This document shows positions 28,289 through 39,043 of a stretch of DNA of 64,000 nucleotides, piece after piece. This DNA is from Emticicia oligotrophica DSM 17448 (GTDB taxonomy: Bacteria > Bacteroidota > Bacteroidia > Cytophagales > Spirosomataceae). Within the stretch, counting starts at the first letter, position 1, and the number at the start of each line of letters is the position of its first letter. Made by a program: the position numbers and the translations under genes. A model generated the notes under the pieces. The model was not told where the DNA came from. It made no database searches and worked only from the letters and a program-made list of their open reading frames with translations. The stretch is from contig NC_018748.1 in assembly GCF_000263195.1 (NCBI RefSeq), positions 3,658,001-3,722,000 on the forward strand, read 5' to 3'.

Positions 28289-29083
28289 ATGAAAGTGTTA
28301 GTATTGGGTGGCTGCCATGTGTACGGCTACGGTGTAAAGAAAAATAAAGGATTTGTTCAACAAACTCTATTTTCATTAAGTATTCATCAATCAGTTGATG
28401 TAACTTATTTTGCCCCACTTAAGCTTTCTCAAGCAAATAAATTGCTTGAATCAAGACCTGAACTTTTCGAAGAAAGTGATTTAATCATTGTGCAATTAGG
28501 TAATTACGAACTTTCGTTTCAAGGTAAATTTAAAGAGTTAATTAAAGTTAAAACGCCTCTTTATGAGGAGGGTTTTCCGAAAAGTATCAATGAGCAGTTT
28601 CAGCCTGTAAATATTGATAAACTGCACCAAGTTTTACCAATAGAAGAAGAAAAAAAGAAATCTAACTTTTGGATTGAATTAGATTTCAAACTTCGACTCT
28701 TTACTAAATTGGGAATTTCAGAAGTACTCTACTTTTTTAATAAAATTCCACTACTTTATCATTTTAATGTTGAGTATTCGAGATTTTTGAGAGGTTTGGA
28801 TGGCTTTCAGAATAAAACCGTGATTGTATCACCTACGCCCGTAATCGAAAAAATCAGCAACTTTTTGAGAGTCAAAGGAGCACAAAAAGTACAAGAATTA
28901 GCTACTGAATTTGGTTTTGATTTTATTCGACCCGATAGTTTACTTGTAAATCCTCAGAAAGAAATTCTTCCAGAAGGATTTCATATTAACGAACAGTTTC
29001 ATTATAAACTTTCCCAAAAACTAATGAGTACGATTATCTCATTGAGTGCCTTGAGTTTGACCTCCGGATTGGTAGATAATTGA
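28289..29083 (+). CDS. SGNH/GDSL-like hydrolase-fold protein
   Basis: 264 residues. MKVLVLGGCHVYGYGVKKNK resembles block I of SGNH hydrolases but has Cys-His where Gly-Asp-Ser is expected, so a classical nucleophile is lacking. SDLIIVQLGNYELSF fits block III, and PEGFHINEQFHYKLSQKLM at the C-terminus resembles block V with Asp replaced by Glu-Gly-Phe-His. No signal peptide. Probably a divergent or inactive SGNH protein; such proteins occur near polysaccharide genes, but none is adjacent. Confidence 0.6.
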   Translation: MKVLVLGGCHVYGYGVKKNKGFVQQTLFSLSIHQSVDVTYFAPLKLSQANKLLESRPELFEESDLIIVQLGNYELSFQGKFKELIKVKTPLYEEGFPKSINEQFQPVNIDKLHQVLPIEEEKKKSNFWIELDFKLRLFTKLGISEVLYFFNKIPLLYHFNVEYSRFLRGLDGFQNKTVIVSPTPVIEKISNFLRVKGAQKVQELATEFGFDFIRPDSLLVNPQKEILPEGFHINEQFHYKLSQKLMSTIISLSALSLTSGLVDN

Positions 29084-29169
29084 TGTTTTAACTCCTATTT
29101 AATTTGTCTTTAAAATTACTTTTAGCTTCTCATATTTACTTTGAATCAACAAAAAAGAAAGATAGAACA

Positions 29170-29709
29170 ATGAAAGCTGTAATGAAAAAAACTATGCTTA
29201 TCTGGGTGATGGGTATAGTTGCCTTTGCTTCAAAAGCACAAGTTGTTACCAACGCCGACCATGGCGTGAATTTTAGAGATTTACATACGTTTGCATGGCT
29301 GAATCCCGATATTCAGGTTCGTAATCCGCTCTTTAACAATGAATTGATTACCCGAAATATTGAAAACTATGTCAACAATGCTTTGGTCACGAAGGGCTTG
29401 AAGATTGATAATCAAACCCCCGATATACTTTTGAAATTTCATACATACACTGAAAATGCTATTAGTAGTATGGGTGGTTATCCGATGTGGGGTGGTTGGG
29501 GTTTTAACCGTGGGTTCTTTCCGTTCACTGGTTATGGATACGGACCTTATCAATATACAAAAGGTACTTTAGTGATTGATGCAATTGATGCCCGCACGAA
29601 CAAATTAATATGGCAAGGTGGAATTTCAGGTAGTATTAATGCTGCAAAAATTCAACGAACAATTTACAAAGGAGTGAATAAGATAATGAAGAAGTATCCT
29701 GTAAGTTAA
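29170..29709 (+). CDS. DUF4136 domain-containing secreted protein
   Basis: 179 residues from ATG 29170, with signal peptide (MKAVMKKTMLIWVMGIVAFA, cleaved near SKAQ). VNFRDLHTFAWLNPD, NYVNNALVTKGLKIDNQTPD, a glycine/tyrosine-rich loop and GTLVIDAIDARTNKLIWQGG are the DUF4136 signature. The family is usually lipidated or periplasmic with no known activity; here the residue after the signal is not a clear lipobox Cys. The frame is open from 29104 (TTG), but the signal peptide favours the ATG. Confidence 0.88.
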   Translation: MKAVMKKTMLIWVMGIVAFASKAQVVTNADHGVNFRDLHTFAWLNPDIQVRNPLFNNELITRNIENYVNNALVTKGLKIDNQTPDILLKFHTYTENAISSMGGYPMWGGWGFNRGFFPFTGYGYGPYQYTKGTLVIDAIDARTNKLIWQGGISGSINAAKIQRTIYKGVNKIMKKYPVS

Positions 29710-29825
29710 ATATAGTCAATATTGTAATAATAAACCCTTGTGCATATTTGGGTATTATTGAGTGAATATTTTATGAGAATAATGTCAAACAGTTGCTTTC
29801 GAGTAAACTTGAAATAACAAAATAT

Positions 29826-31154
29826 ATGAAAACTGGATTCATTTTTGAGGAGAAATCCGAAATGAAACAGCCAATCGGAGGTTGGATGATTCGTTTAGTG
29901 CTATCGTTTTGCGTAGTATTAGTGGTTAAAATTGTATCTTTTGCTCAAAATGCTGTCCAATTCGATACAGAGAAGGGAATTGTAAACGCTATTGCTACTT
30001 ACAATGCCGATGTTCGTCAATCAATTTTGGTTGCTAGTCAATATCCGCAAGTATTTGCTGATATTCGACGCTTGAAAGATAAAGAGCAAACTTCGTTTCA
30101 TACCTTGATTTCAAATTTTAGTCAAGAAAAACAAGGTTGGTTTTATGAACTTACACGTTATCCAGATTTACTGCATACTTTGGCAATAAAGCCAGATGGC
30201 CTCAAGCGTGATGAGGTTGGTAATTTATTGCCAAATAAAGAGCAAACACTTGAAAAAGCCGCTTGGAGATTATACAGATTTCATAAAGCAGACCTCGTAG
30301 AGGCCGATAATTTGAATCAACAGGCCGATGAAGCTTATAATAAATTGCTTGGCTCATTAGAATTACCAGTGAAGGTTGCCTTTCTGAATTTGGTGAAATA
30401 TCCTGATGTAATGAGTATCTTAACCAATAATTTGGCGTTAACCACCGAAGTTGGTAAACAATATGTAGCTGATAAAGAGGCTTATAATCAGTTTTTGGCT
30501 GCTAAACATGATAGTTTGGTTATTCAAAACGATAGGGAAGTAGACTATTACAAAAAGCAGTTAGATGAAAATCCACAGGCAAAGGCTGAACTTACCCAAG
30601 CTGCAAAAGATTATGCCCAGGAAAACGGTTATATCGTTCCGAATACTTCAAATTATTATAACCAAAACTATTATGTTAACCCTTATTCATTTTGGTTTGG
30701 CTATCCATACTGGTATGGTTCACCTTTGTGGTATCCGAGTGCATATTGGGGAGGATTTGGCTTTAACTATGGTTTAGGTGGGCTAGGTTTCTATGGTTTT
30801 CCAACTTTTGGTTTTACAAATTGGTTTTTTAATGGTGGTTATTATTATCGTTATCCAACTCTTTACCTCCATTTGGGTAATTACTATCGAAATACTATTG
30901 TAAATAACCGAGTATTTGTTCCAGCAACCCGTGGCTTTATGAATGCGGCTCGTGAACATTATAGTCCAAATACAAGTGCAAGAACGAATTATTCGAGGGG
31001 TTTTAATTCAGATTTTCGAAATTCCACATCTAGTGGAAGAGTTTTTAATGGGGCAGCTACCGGTAGTTTTAATAGAGGGGGCTTTAGCGGTGGAGGTTTT
31101 AATAGCGGCCGTATGGGTGGAGGTTTTAGTGGGGGTAGAGGAGGTCGTCATTGA
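29826..31154 (+). CDS. Secreted protein with aromatic/glycine-rich low-complexity C-terminus
   Basis: About 442 residues; starts at 29826 or 29862 (MKQPIGGWMIRLVLSFCVVL). A signal-like hydrophobic segment ends at SFAQ. The N-terminal half (about 250 residues) is helical, with repeated PQVFADI, PDLLHTL and PDVMSIL segments at about 20-80 residue spacing, suggesting internal repetition. The C-terminal half is low complexity: first Tyr/Trp/Phe/Gly-rich (YPYWYGSPLWYPSAYWGGFG), then Ser/Gly/Arg-rich (FSGGGFNSGRMGGGFSGGRG). It is loosely similar to DUF3300-type envelope proteins; function unknown. A strong terminator follows. Confidence 0.75.
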   Translation: MKTGFIFEEKSEMKQPIGGWMIRLVLSFCVVLVVKIVSFAQNAVQFDTEKGIVNAIATYNADVRQSILVASQYPQVFADIRRLKDKEQTSFHTLISNFSQEKQGWFYELTRYPDLLHTLAIKPDGLKRDEVGNLLPNKEQTLEKAAWRLYRFHKADLVEADNLNQQADEAYNKLLGSLELPVKVAFLNLVKYPDVMSILTNNLALTTEVGKQYVADKEAYNQFLAAKHDSLVIQNDREVDYYKKQLDENPQAKAELTQAAKDYAQENGYIVPNTSNYYNQNYYVNPYSFWFGYPYWYGSPLWYPSAYWGGFGFNYGLGGLGFYGFPTFGFTNWFFNGGYYYRYPTLYLHLGNYYRNTIVNNRVFVPATRGFMNAAREHYSPNTSARTNYSRGFNSDFRNSTSSGRVFNGAATGSFNRGGFSGGGFNSGRMGGGFSGGRGGRH

Positions 31155-31167
31155 TTAGTAAATTTTA

Positions 31168-31206
31168 AATAAGAGGTGAAGTAATTGTGCTTCACCTCTT
31201 ATTTTG
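31168..31206 (+). terminator. Strong rho-independent-like terminator
   Basis: A 14-bp perfect stem, AATAAGAGGTGAAG with its complement at 31190-31203, 8-nt loop, then TTTTG. It ends the gene stopping at 31154. Confidence 0.85.
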
Positions 31207-31357
31207 TGTAGTTTTATAGATATTGTCTATGGATTTATAAAAATATTCGATTTGGTTTATGCGTGTAGATTTGGTAATTTTGAAATGCAATAAAATCGAA
31301 AATAACTCATTTAAGTTACTTTCGGATAAATTGACAAACATAAAAAAATTTAGATAA

Positions 31358-33598
<2,241 letters not shown>

Positions 33599-33624
33599 GG
33601 TTTCTGCAATAGTTTGTAAAACAA

Positions 33625-33654
33625 AAGGCGGTGATTGTGAAAAATCACCGCCTT
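33625..33654. terminator. Bidirectional terminator after katG
   Basis: AAGGCGGTGATT (33625-33636) pairs perfectly with AATCACCGCCTT (33643-33654) across a 6-nt loop, between katG (+) and the convergent gene ending at 33663. Confidence 0.85.
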
Positions 33655-33662
33655 GTTTATGT

Positions 33663-34244
33663 CTAATCATTTAAACCCTTGCCTTGCAAAATCTGTGGAA
33701 TAGCTTTTTCTATGCGTGATTCACGAGTTTTTGACTGTTTAGGTTGAGAAAAGTGAAGCAAATATCCCCTTTGTCTACCCGGAGTGAGTGCTTCAAATGC
33801 TGCCTTAAATATATCTGATTCATCTAATTTTGATTGAAATTCGGCACAAACTTCAAATTCTGAAGTTTCTTTTAAAACTACCTTTAATCCAAGTTTTTCA
33901 ACTTCGATAGCTTCAAAAATATATGATTTTAAGATTCTTTCTCTATCAACAATTTCTTGTAAACTTGTAAATCTCATTTGTCTTGTGGCTTGCACATTTT
34001 GAGTTTGCTGAATCAGTAAAGTTTCTGAATCATGGAGTAATGCACCCTTAAAAAATAAAACTGCACAATATTCTTTGAAGTCGTGTATCAGTATAATATT
34101 ATTTTGCTCAAAAGTATAGCAGGGGGTACCCCATTTAAGTTCTTCTGTGAGCCCACAAGCTAGAATGATTTCTCTTAATTTTTCAACTTCTGGTCTCCAT
34201 TTTTTGTTTTTTTCAAAATAAAAATCAACTTTTGGATTTGTCAT
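33663..34244 (-). CDS. YdeI/OmpD-associated family protein (DUF1801-containing)
   Basis: 193 residues. The N-terminal DUF1801-like domain (KVDFYFEKNKKWRPEVEKLR, LKWGTPCYTFEQNNIILIHD) is followed by the YdeI/OmdA helical tail (FEALTPGRQRGYLLHFSQPK, then KTRESRIEKAIPQILQGKG). Family members are widespread cytoplasmic proteins of uncertain function, some linked to bacteriocin resistance through outer-membrane proteins. Convergent with katG. Confidence 0.9.
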   Translation of the reverse strand: MTNPKVDFYFEKNKKWRPEVEKLREIILACGLTEELKWGTPCYTFEQNNIILIHDFKEYCAVLFFKGALLHDSETLLIQQTQNVQATRQMRFTSLQEIVDRERILKSYIFEAIEVEKLGLKVVLKETSEFEVCAEFQSKLDESDIFKAAFEALTPGRQRGYLLHFSQPKQSKTRESRIEKAIPQILQGKGLND

Positions 34245-34417
34245 TTGAGTATTATTTAGTTGATTAAAATTAGTTTTCAGTTAGATTATAAGTTTTATTT
34301 TCGTCTAATTACACACTCAAAATCTTTAAACTATTATAATTGAGCTCTCAGTATCTGGGCTTATTTCCTTGCTAATTTTACAAAAAAATGTTGTTTTGAA
34401 AGATTGGAATATTTCAT

Positions 34418-36028
34418 TTATCTACTCATCTGAATAAAGAAAATATCATTGAATATTATTTCACTCGATATTACTTTTTGACTATTCATTTCAAATTCAC
34501 CTTTAAAAGTACCGATTATATTAATTCTTCCATCTTTTGTGACAGATAGTTTTTGACCAGAATCATAGCTCGAACTTCCTCCTTTTTGAATCCAAATTAA
34601 TTGTGCAGAGGGGCTTAATTTTGCCACATAAATATCATCTGCACCTTTTGATTTGAGAGTTGTTTGTCCTGAATTCAGAGTTTGATTGAAAAGTCCAGTA
34701 ATATACAGGTTATTTTGCTCATCAACTTCAATATCATTACAATCTAAGCCTTCATAATTTACTGATTTTCCGAATTGCGATACCCATTCTAAAGTACCAA
34801 ATTTACTTATTTTTAACAAAAATAAGCTTGATGGGCCTTCGGAAGTCAAGTTGATATTTTCAAGCGAAAAATTAGAATGGAATAGACCAACAACATATAA
34901 ATTTTGGTTAATATCCATTGCCATGTCATCAAAAACATCTTTTCCGTATTTAGACCAACTAAGGTTATTATTTTCATCAAAGCCCAAGATGAAAAAGTTG
35001 AAAGTATTATTCGAAGGTAGCGTCACACCTTCAACGGTTGTTGCTCCTGTGTAAGTACCACCCACAAAATATTTCCCAGTGATTTTATCAACTAATATTT
35101 TACGGCCTAGAATAGGACCACTACTTGGCGTATATACCCTATGCAGAAGCAGATTGCCATTCAAATCAAATTTTTCAATTAAAAGCTTATGATAAGAACT
35201 TATTGCATTCCCATCCCAATAACCAGTAATGTAAATCTCATTACCAACCGCAATACTAAATCCTATATCATTTTCTATTGAACCAGATTTTTTCACCCAC
35301 TGAAAAACACCTTCTGAATTAAATTTAGCAATAAATATATCTCGCCCTCCACTTGTTGAAATAGTTGAGCCAAATTCTGAAAATGCAGTAGAAGAATATC
35401 CCCCAAAAGAACCCGTGATATAAATATTATCGTTTACGTCAACAGTTACATCTTTTATTTCAGTATAGTTAATTTTTACAGCCCAAGTACATGAATTATT
35501 TTTATCTATTTTAGTTAAAAATGATGCTTGTAAACCATTTAACGTACATCCATTTAATTCAATATTTCCATCAAAAGTGCCCACAATAACGCTATTTCCT
35601 TGACTATCAGTGCTTATACCACTTGCATCATTCGGTGAATTCAGATTCGCAAACTTGTAAGCGTTTGTTGTATTTGAAGTATTTGAATTCTGTGATAATA
35701 TGAGCCATTCGGTGCCATTATAATATCTTAATACATTTGAAGTATTATCAAAAACAGTCATCCCTTTTTTAGGTGATGGAATATTTAATATTTGACTAAA
35801 ACTGAGTTGAGGAAAGTGTAAATTGCTATTACTTCCTGATGTTATGGTAGTGGATTGTCCAAAAATATATGAATTTGAAAAAAGGAGTAAAAGTAGAAAT
35901 GCATAAAAAAAGCTTATGATTTTTGACTTTAGAAGTATAAACTTTCGACATTTAATTCTGGAATCAGGTAAAAAAAATGAAAAAGGCTTAATGGTTGGAT
36001 ATTTAGTAAAGTTGGAAGTTGTGTACAT
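34418..36028 (-). CDS. Secreted SBBP-type beta-propeller repeat protein
   Basis: 536 residues. A 50-residue N-terminal extension ends in a strong hydrophobic segment (FFYAFLLLLLFSNSYIFGQ) that looks like the real signal, so a start further in is possible. The mature part repeats a unit of about 45-55 residues with cores such as DVNDNIYITGSFGG, VGNEIYITGYWDG, DINQNLYVVGLFHS, DEQNNLYITGLFNQ and KDGRINIIGTFKG, each with a following FxxKF/FLLKIS strand and Trp (WVKKSGS, WVSQFGK, WIQKGGS). This is the SBBP/beta-propeller pattern of Bacteroidota surface proteins. I see no typical C-terminal T9SS domain. Downstream of the vWA/outer-membrane gene pair. Confidence 0.78.
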   Translation of the reverse strand: MYTTSNFTKYPTIKPFSFFLPDSRIKCRKFILLKSKIISFFYAFLLLLLFSNSYIFGQSTTITSGSNSNLHFPQLSFSQILNIPSPKKGMTVFDNTSNVLRYYNGTEWLILSQNSNTSNTTNAYKFANLNSPNDASGISTDSQGNSVIVGTFDGNIELNGCTLNGLQASFLTKIDKNNSCTWAVKINYTEIKDVTVDVNDNIYITGSFGGYSSTAFSEFGSTISTSGGRDIFIAKFNSEGVFQWVKKSGSIENDIGFSIAVGNEIYITGYWDGNAISSYHKLLIEKFDLNGNLLLHRVYTPSSGPILGRKILVDKITGKYFVGGTYTGATTVEGVTLPSNNTFNFFILGFDENNNLSWSKYGKDVFDDMAMDINQNLYVVGLFHSNFSLENINLTSEGPSSLFLLKISKFGTLEWVSQFGKSVNYEGLDCNDIEVDEQNNLYITGLFNQTLNSGQTTLKSKGADDIYVAKLSPSAQLIWIQKGGSSSYDSGQKLSVTKDGRINIIGTFKGEFEMNSQKVISSEIIFNDIFFIQMSR

Positions 36029-36657
36029 ATAAAGGTAAGGGTTATCAAAAAATATAGGCTTTTTTTACAACAGTTTTTATATAATTCAAAAAATCAGTTT
36101 ATTTCTGCTTATAGTTACAGAGAATGAATCAACTTAATACTTTTTCAGAAAATTATAGCTTAAACCAGTAACAAATGAAATTTTTGTTACAGTATCTTCA
36201 TATTTTAGGTCTGTATCTAAAGGCATAATCTGGTTACAATATTGAATTTTACCACCAATAAAAAGTCGAAGTCCAGCATTTAATTTCATGGCGAAGCCAG
36301 TTTCGATGGTGTAAACAAGGGAATTCTTTCCCTTTAATGTATAATTTACCTTATTTGTTTCATAAACTTTACTGTCTTTATTGAAGACCATTTGCCCAGC
36401 TCCAACTTTAAAAATGAAGTTACTATTTTGGTTTAAGTCATTCAATGAACTGTATCTTAGAAATGCCCCAAAAATTTTACTATTGAATTCGTCAATTACT
36501 TTTGGCATGGCATCAGCATCTTTATAAATATATCTTTCTGGTAGGATAGAAGAAGTATATTCTGCACCTAACTGGAAATTTTTCCCTCCACCACCAATAC
36601 TAAGGTCATAGGGGATTTCTAATGATTTTTTGCTTACTTTAGCATTGAACTTGTTTA

Positions 36658-37533
36658 GGATTAACTTTTATATTTAATTTTTCGTAAAAAACGAACTGAG
36701 AATGCCAATAAATTTAAAGCCACCCAGTTAATTGCTTTCGTTTCAAACCTGACAAGTAATGCTTTGAAACTATCCATCCAAGCATTAGCGTGCTCAATGA
36801 GTACTCGTCGTTTGTATAACTCTTCATCAAAATGCTGATATTCAGTAGATTGATTTTCTATTTTGTTATTTCGAGAATTAACATCAATATTGGCTTCAAT
36901 TTCTTTATTTTTACAAATTTGACGAAATTCTTTGCTATCGAATCCAGCATCAGCATTTAGAAAAAGGCCTCTGAGATTAATTCCTGCTTTTATGAGCATT
37001 TGACACAGTTCTTCAAAGAGTTCCTGAATATTATAAAGGTCGTTGTGTTTTCCTTCTTGTGGGCTGGCACATGCCAACATTTGTCCCTGATTATCAGCTA
37101 AAAAGAGCAAATTAGTTGTTTTTGATGCTTTTCGACCTTGATACCCAACAGCTTCACCTCCACGTTTGGCAAGTGTATGACTACCATCAAGTTGGATACA
37201 AGATAAGTCTAAATATGAATAGTTTGATGCTAAAATATTTATCCAAACTTTTGTCCAAGAGCCGTCCTTGACCCATTCATTAAAGTGATAATAGACTCCT
37301 TGCCATGTTAAAACCTTATTATTAAAAAATTGCTTTACTGGCAGTTGACGCCATTGACAACCTGTTTTCAAACGATATAAAATTGCTGAAACAATAGCTG
37401 TCAACTGTTCTATTTCACACTCTTTTCCACGTAAACCAATACTTAAATTTGGTAATATATATTGTTCAATCGTATTTTTACTCAAGATTTCCACTGTAGG
37501 TCTTTTTGATGATTCGCACCACAAAATTCAACC
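36658..37533 (-). mobile_element. IS5-family insertion sequence, 876 bp
   Basis: Boundaries were deduced from the restored host frame: imperfect terminal repeats GGATTAACTTTT (left) and GGTTGAATTTTG (right, reverse complement) flanked by TA at 36656-36657 and 37534-37535. A 2-bp TA duplication fits the IS427-like part of the IS5 family. The transposase occupies nearly the whole element. Confidence 0.8.
36661..37524 (-). CDS. IS5-family DDE transposase
   Basis: 287 residues. The N-terminal DUF4096-like domain (LTAIVSAILYRLKTGCQWRQ, YYHFNEWVKDGSWTKVW) is followed by the RNase-H-fold core with D113 (IQLDGSH), D192 (FLNADAGFDS) and E244 (RRVLIEHANAWMDSFKALLV), so it looks intact. The frame is open from a TTG only 9 bp inside the IS end; the real start may be the GTG or TTG a dozen codons later. 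Homologous to, but clearly different from, the transposase at 59132-60010. Confidence 0.92.
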   Translation of the reverse strand: MWCESSKRPTVEILSKNTIEQYILPNLSIGLRGKECEIEQLTAIVSAILYRLKTGCQWRQLPVKQFFNNKVLTWQGVYYHFNEWVKDGSWTKVWINILASNYSYLDLSCIQLDGSHTLAKRGGEAVGYQGRKASKTTNLLFLADNQGQMLACASPQEGKHNDLYNIQELFEELCQMLIKAGINLRGLFLNADAGFDSKEFRQICKNKEIEANIDVNSRNNKIENQSTEYQHFDEELYKRRVLIEHANAWMDSFKALLVRFETKAINWVALNLLAFSVRFLRKIKYKS

Positions 37534-37695
37534 TATTTTGGGAATCTTTTTATAATACTAAACAACCTCATTATAATCACCCTCTCTTTTCACGCTCGAA
37601 ATGCCAGTTTTTGCTTCAATAAAAAACTTTTGTGCGAATACAAAATTTTGTTGAAGTAAGAATAATAATAGTAATATTTTTCTAAACATGATTTC

Positions 37696-38685
37696 TTAAT
37701 TTAGGGTGGCTTTGATATGTATTCTGAGCGAAATAGGTTTACTTACAGGAGAGGAATTCCTGTTGTAGTATAGGGAATAGGTTGAAATGGCCGAATTTGT
37801 AAATTTTTTAAATATTTTATCAACTTCATCAAAAGTTTCAGGAAATGAGTATTGACCACCATTTTGTGCAAGAGATTTTAAAGTTTGTTCATCTACACCT
37901 TCCTTCCCTTTGAAACCAATGGTATAACTAAGCACTTTCAATGAATTGATTTGTGAGGAAATATATGAAGAGTTTTCAAAAAGTGCACTTGATTGAGCAT
38001 TGTTGATGCCATCGGTAAAAGTTATTAAAGCTTTTTCATTGGAATTAGTATTTTTCAAAAGTGTAACACCCGTATTCATAGCTTCGAATAAACGAGTAGC
38101 GTTTTGATTTTCAGGTAAGGAATTAATAAAATTAATGACACTTACAGGGCTAGTAGTTGGAGCTAATTGATAAATGTTCTGAGAAAAGCCAACAATCCCA
38201 ATCTTTGCGGAGGGATTTTCTCTAAAAACATTAGCTACTACTTCAATAACTGTGTTTTTTAAATTTCTTACATTACTTCCAAGCGATGAACTTACATCAA
38301 CGACTATTACTAAAGAAAAGTTTTGAGAGTAATATGAAATGAAAAAGTTTTCAGAATCTTGTCTCCAATCTTCATTCGTAAATTCTGATGTTTTTATTTC
38401 TCCAGCCTTATAATTACCTAATTCATCGCTAATTTTTAAGGTATTGAATATTACAAATGCTCTTGTTTTGTCGTTTGATAAAGCTGAAGTATTATTTGCT
38501 AAAGTAATAATATTTGAGGGATAACGGAGGTTGGATAACTGTGGGTTTAAACCTGTTGGATTGGTATAATCAGCAAAAATAAACAAATCTTTTACGTAAG
38601 GATTTATTTCACCTGCTAGTTTATCTTTACAAGAGATTGTAATTAAAGAAAATACGATAAAAACAAAGGATAAAACAGCTTTCAT
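37696..38685 (-). CDS. von Willebrand factor type A domain lipoprotein
   Basis: 329 residues. Lipoprotein signal MKAVLSFVFIVFSLITISC with Cys at residue 19. A vWA domain covers about 130-300: the MIDAS motif DVSSSLGSN (D-x-S-x-S), KIGIVGFSQNIYQLAPTTSP, a TFTDGINNAQ strand with the metal-site Thr/Asp, and FDEVDKIFKKFTNSAI at the end. It should bind a protein partner through a metal ion at the cell envelope. The next gene (6 bp) is the interrupted outer-membrane protein, a possible partner. Confidence 0.9.
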   Translation of the reverse strand: MKAVLSFVFIVFSLITISCKDKLAGEINPYVKDLFIFADYTNPTGLNPQLSNLRYPSNIITLANNTSALSNDKTRAFVIFNTLKISDELGNYKAGEIKTSEFTNEDWRQDSENFFISYYSQNFSLVIVVDVSSSLGSNVRNLKNTVIEVVANVFRENPSAKIGIVGFSQNIYQLAPTTSPVSVINFINSLPENQNATRLFEAMNTGVTLLKNTNSNEKALITFTDGINNAQSSALFENSSYISSQINSLKVLSYTIGFKGKEGVDEQTLKSLAQNGGQYSFPETFDEVDKIFKKFTNSAISTYSLYYNRNSSPVSKPISLRIHIKATLN

Positions 38686-39043
38686 ATTTGTCTAGAGTTT
38701 GTCAAATTTAATTTTATTTTTAAAAAAACCAAAGAATTATTCTAAAAATAATAGGTGCACGATTGAGGTAAGTATCGATGCTTAAAACTCACATAATCAA
38801 TTATTTGTATTTAAAATCAATCATCACTAAAACCGTTATGAATAGTAAATAATTTCGTTGAAACCTAAGTTAAAACTTCAACTTTTGAAGTTTTTAGGTA
38901 TCTAGAGTTTTTAGTCGTTTGTCAACGTCGTCTATCGTTCGTGTACTTTTAAATAGCATTTTTTATAATTAGATTAAATATTGCCACTAAATGTAATATT
39001 TATTATAATAAATGGGCTTATAGCCCAATACAAATAGAATGCT
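38686..39043. other. AT-rich intergenic region with a small hairpin
   Basis: Divergent region between the vWA gene and the protease gene. AAAACTTCAA / TTGAAGTTTT around 38872-38893 forms a hairpin with T run, and GGGCTTATAGCCC at 39014-39026 a small stem before the protease start. No gene was recognised. Confidence 0.5.

Larger units (their letters stand above)
36134..37689 (-). pseudogene. Outer-membrane barrel protein gene, interrupted by an IS5-family element and a nonsense codon
   Basis: The 5' part begins at 37689 with a signal peptide (MFRKILLLLFLLQQNFVFAQ) and runs to the IS; the 3' part resumes at 36655 and ends at 36134 in a barrel-like strand (SFVTGLSYNFLKKY). Removing the IS (36658-37533) and one copy of a TA target duplication rejoins the frame exactly (..KIPK-I-NKFNAKV..), 678 bp or 226 codons with the stop. 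In addition there is an in-frame TAG at 37558-37560 (codon 44), so the gene is doubly broken. It lies 6 bp after the vWA lipoprotein gene and was probably co-transcribed with it. The 3' piece alone is open from an internal ATG at 36508, but it lacks a signal peptide and is unlikely to function. Confidence 0.85.
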
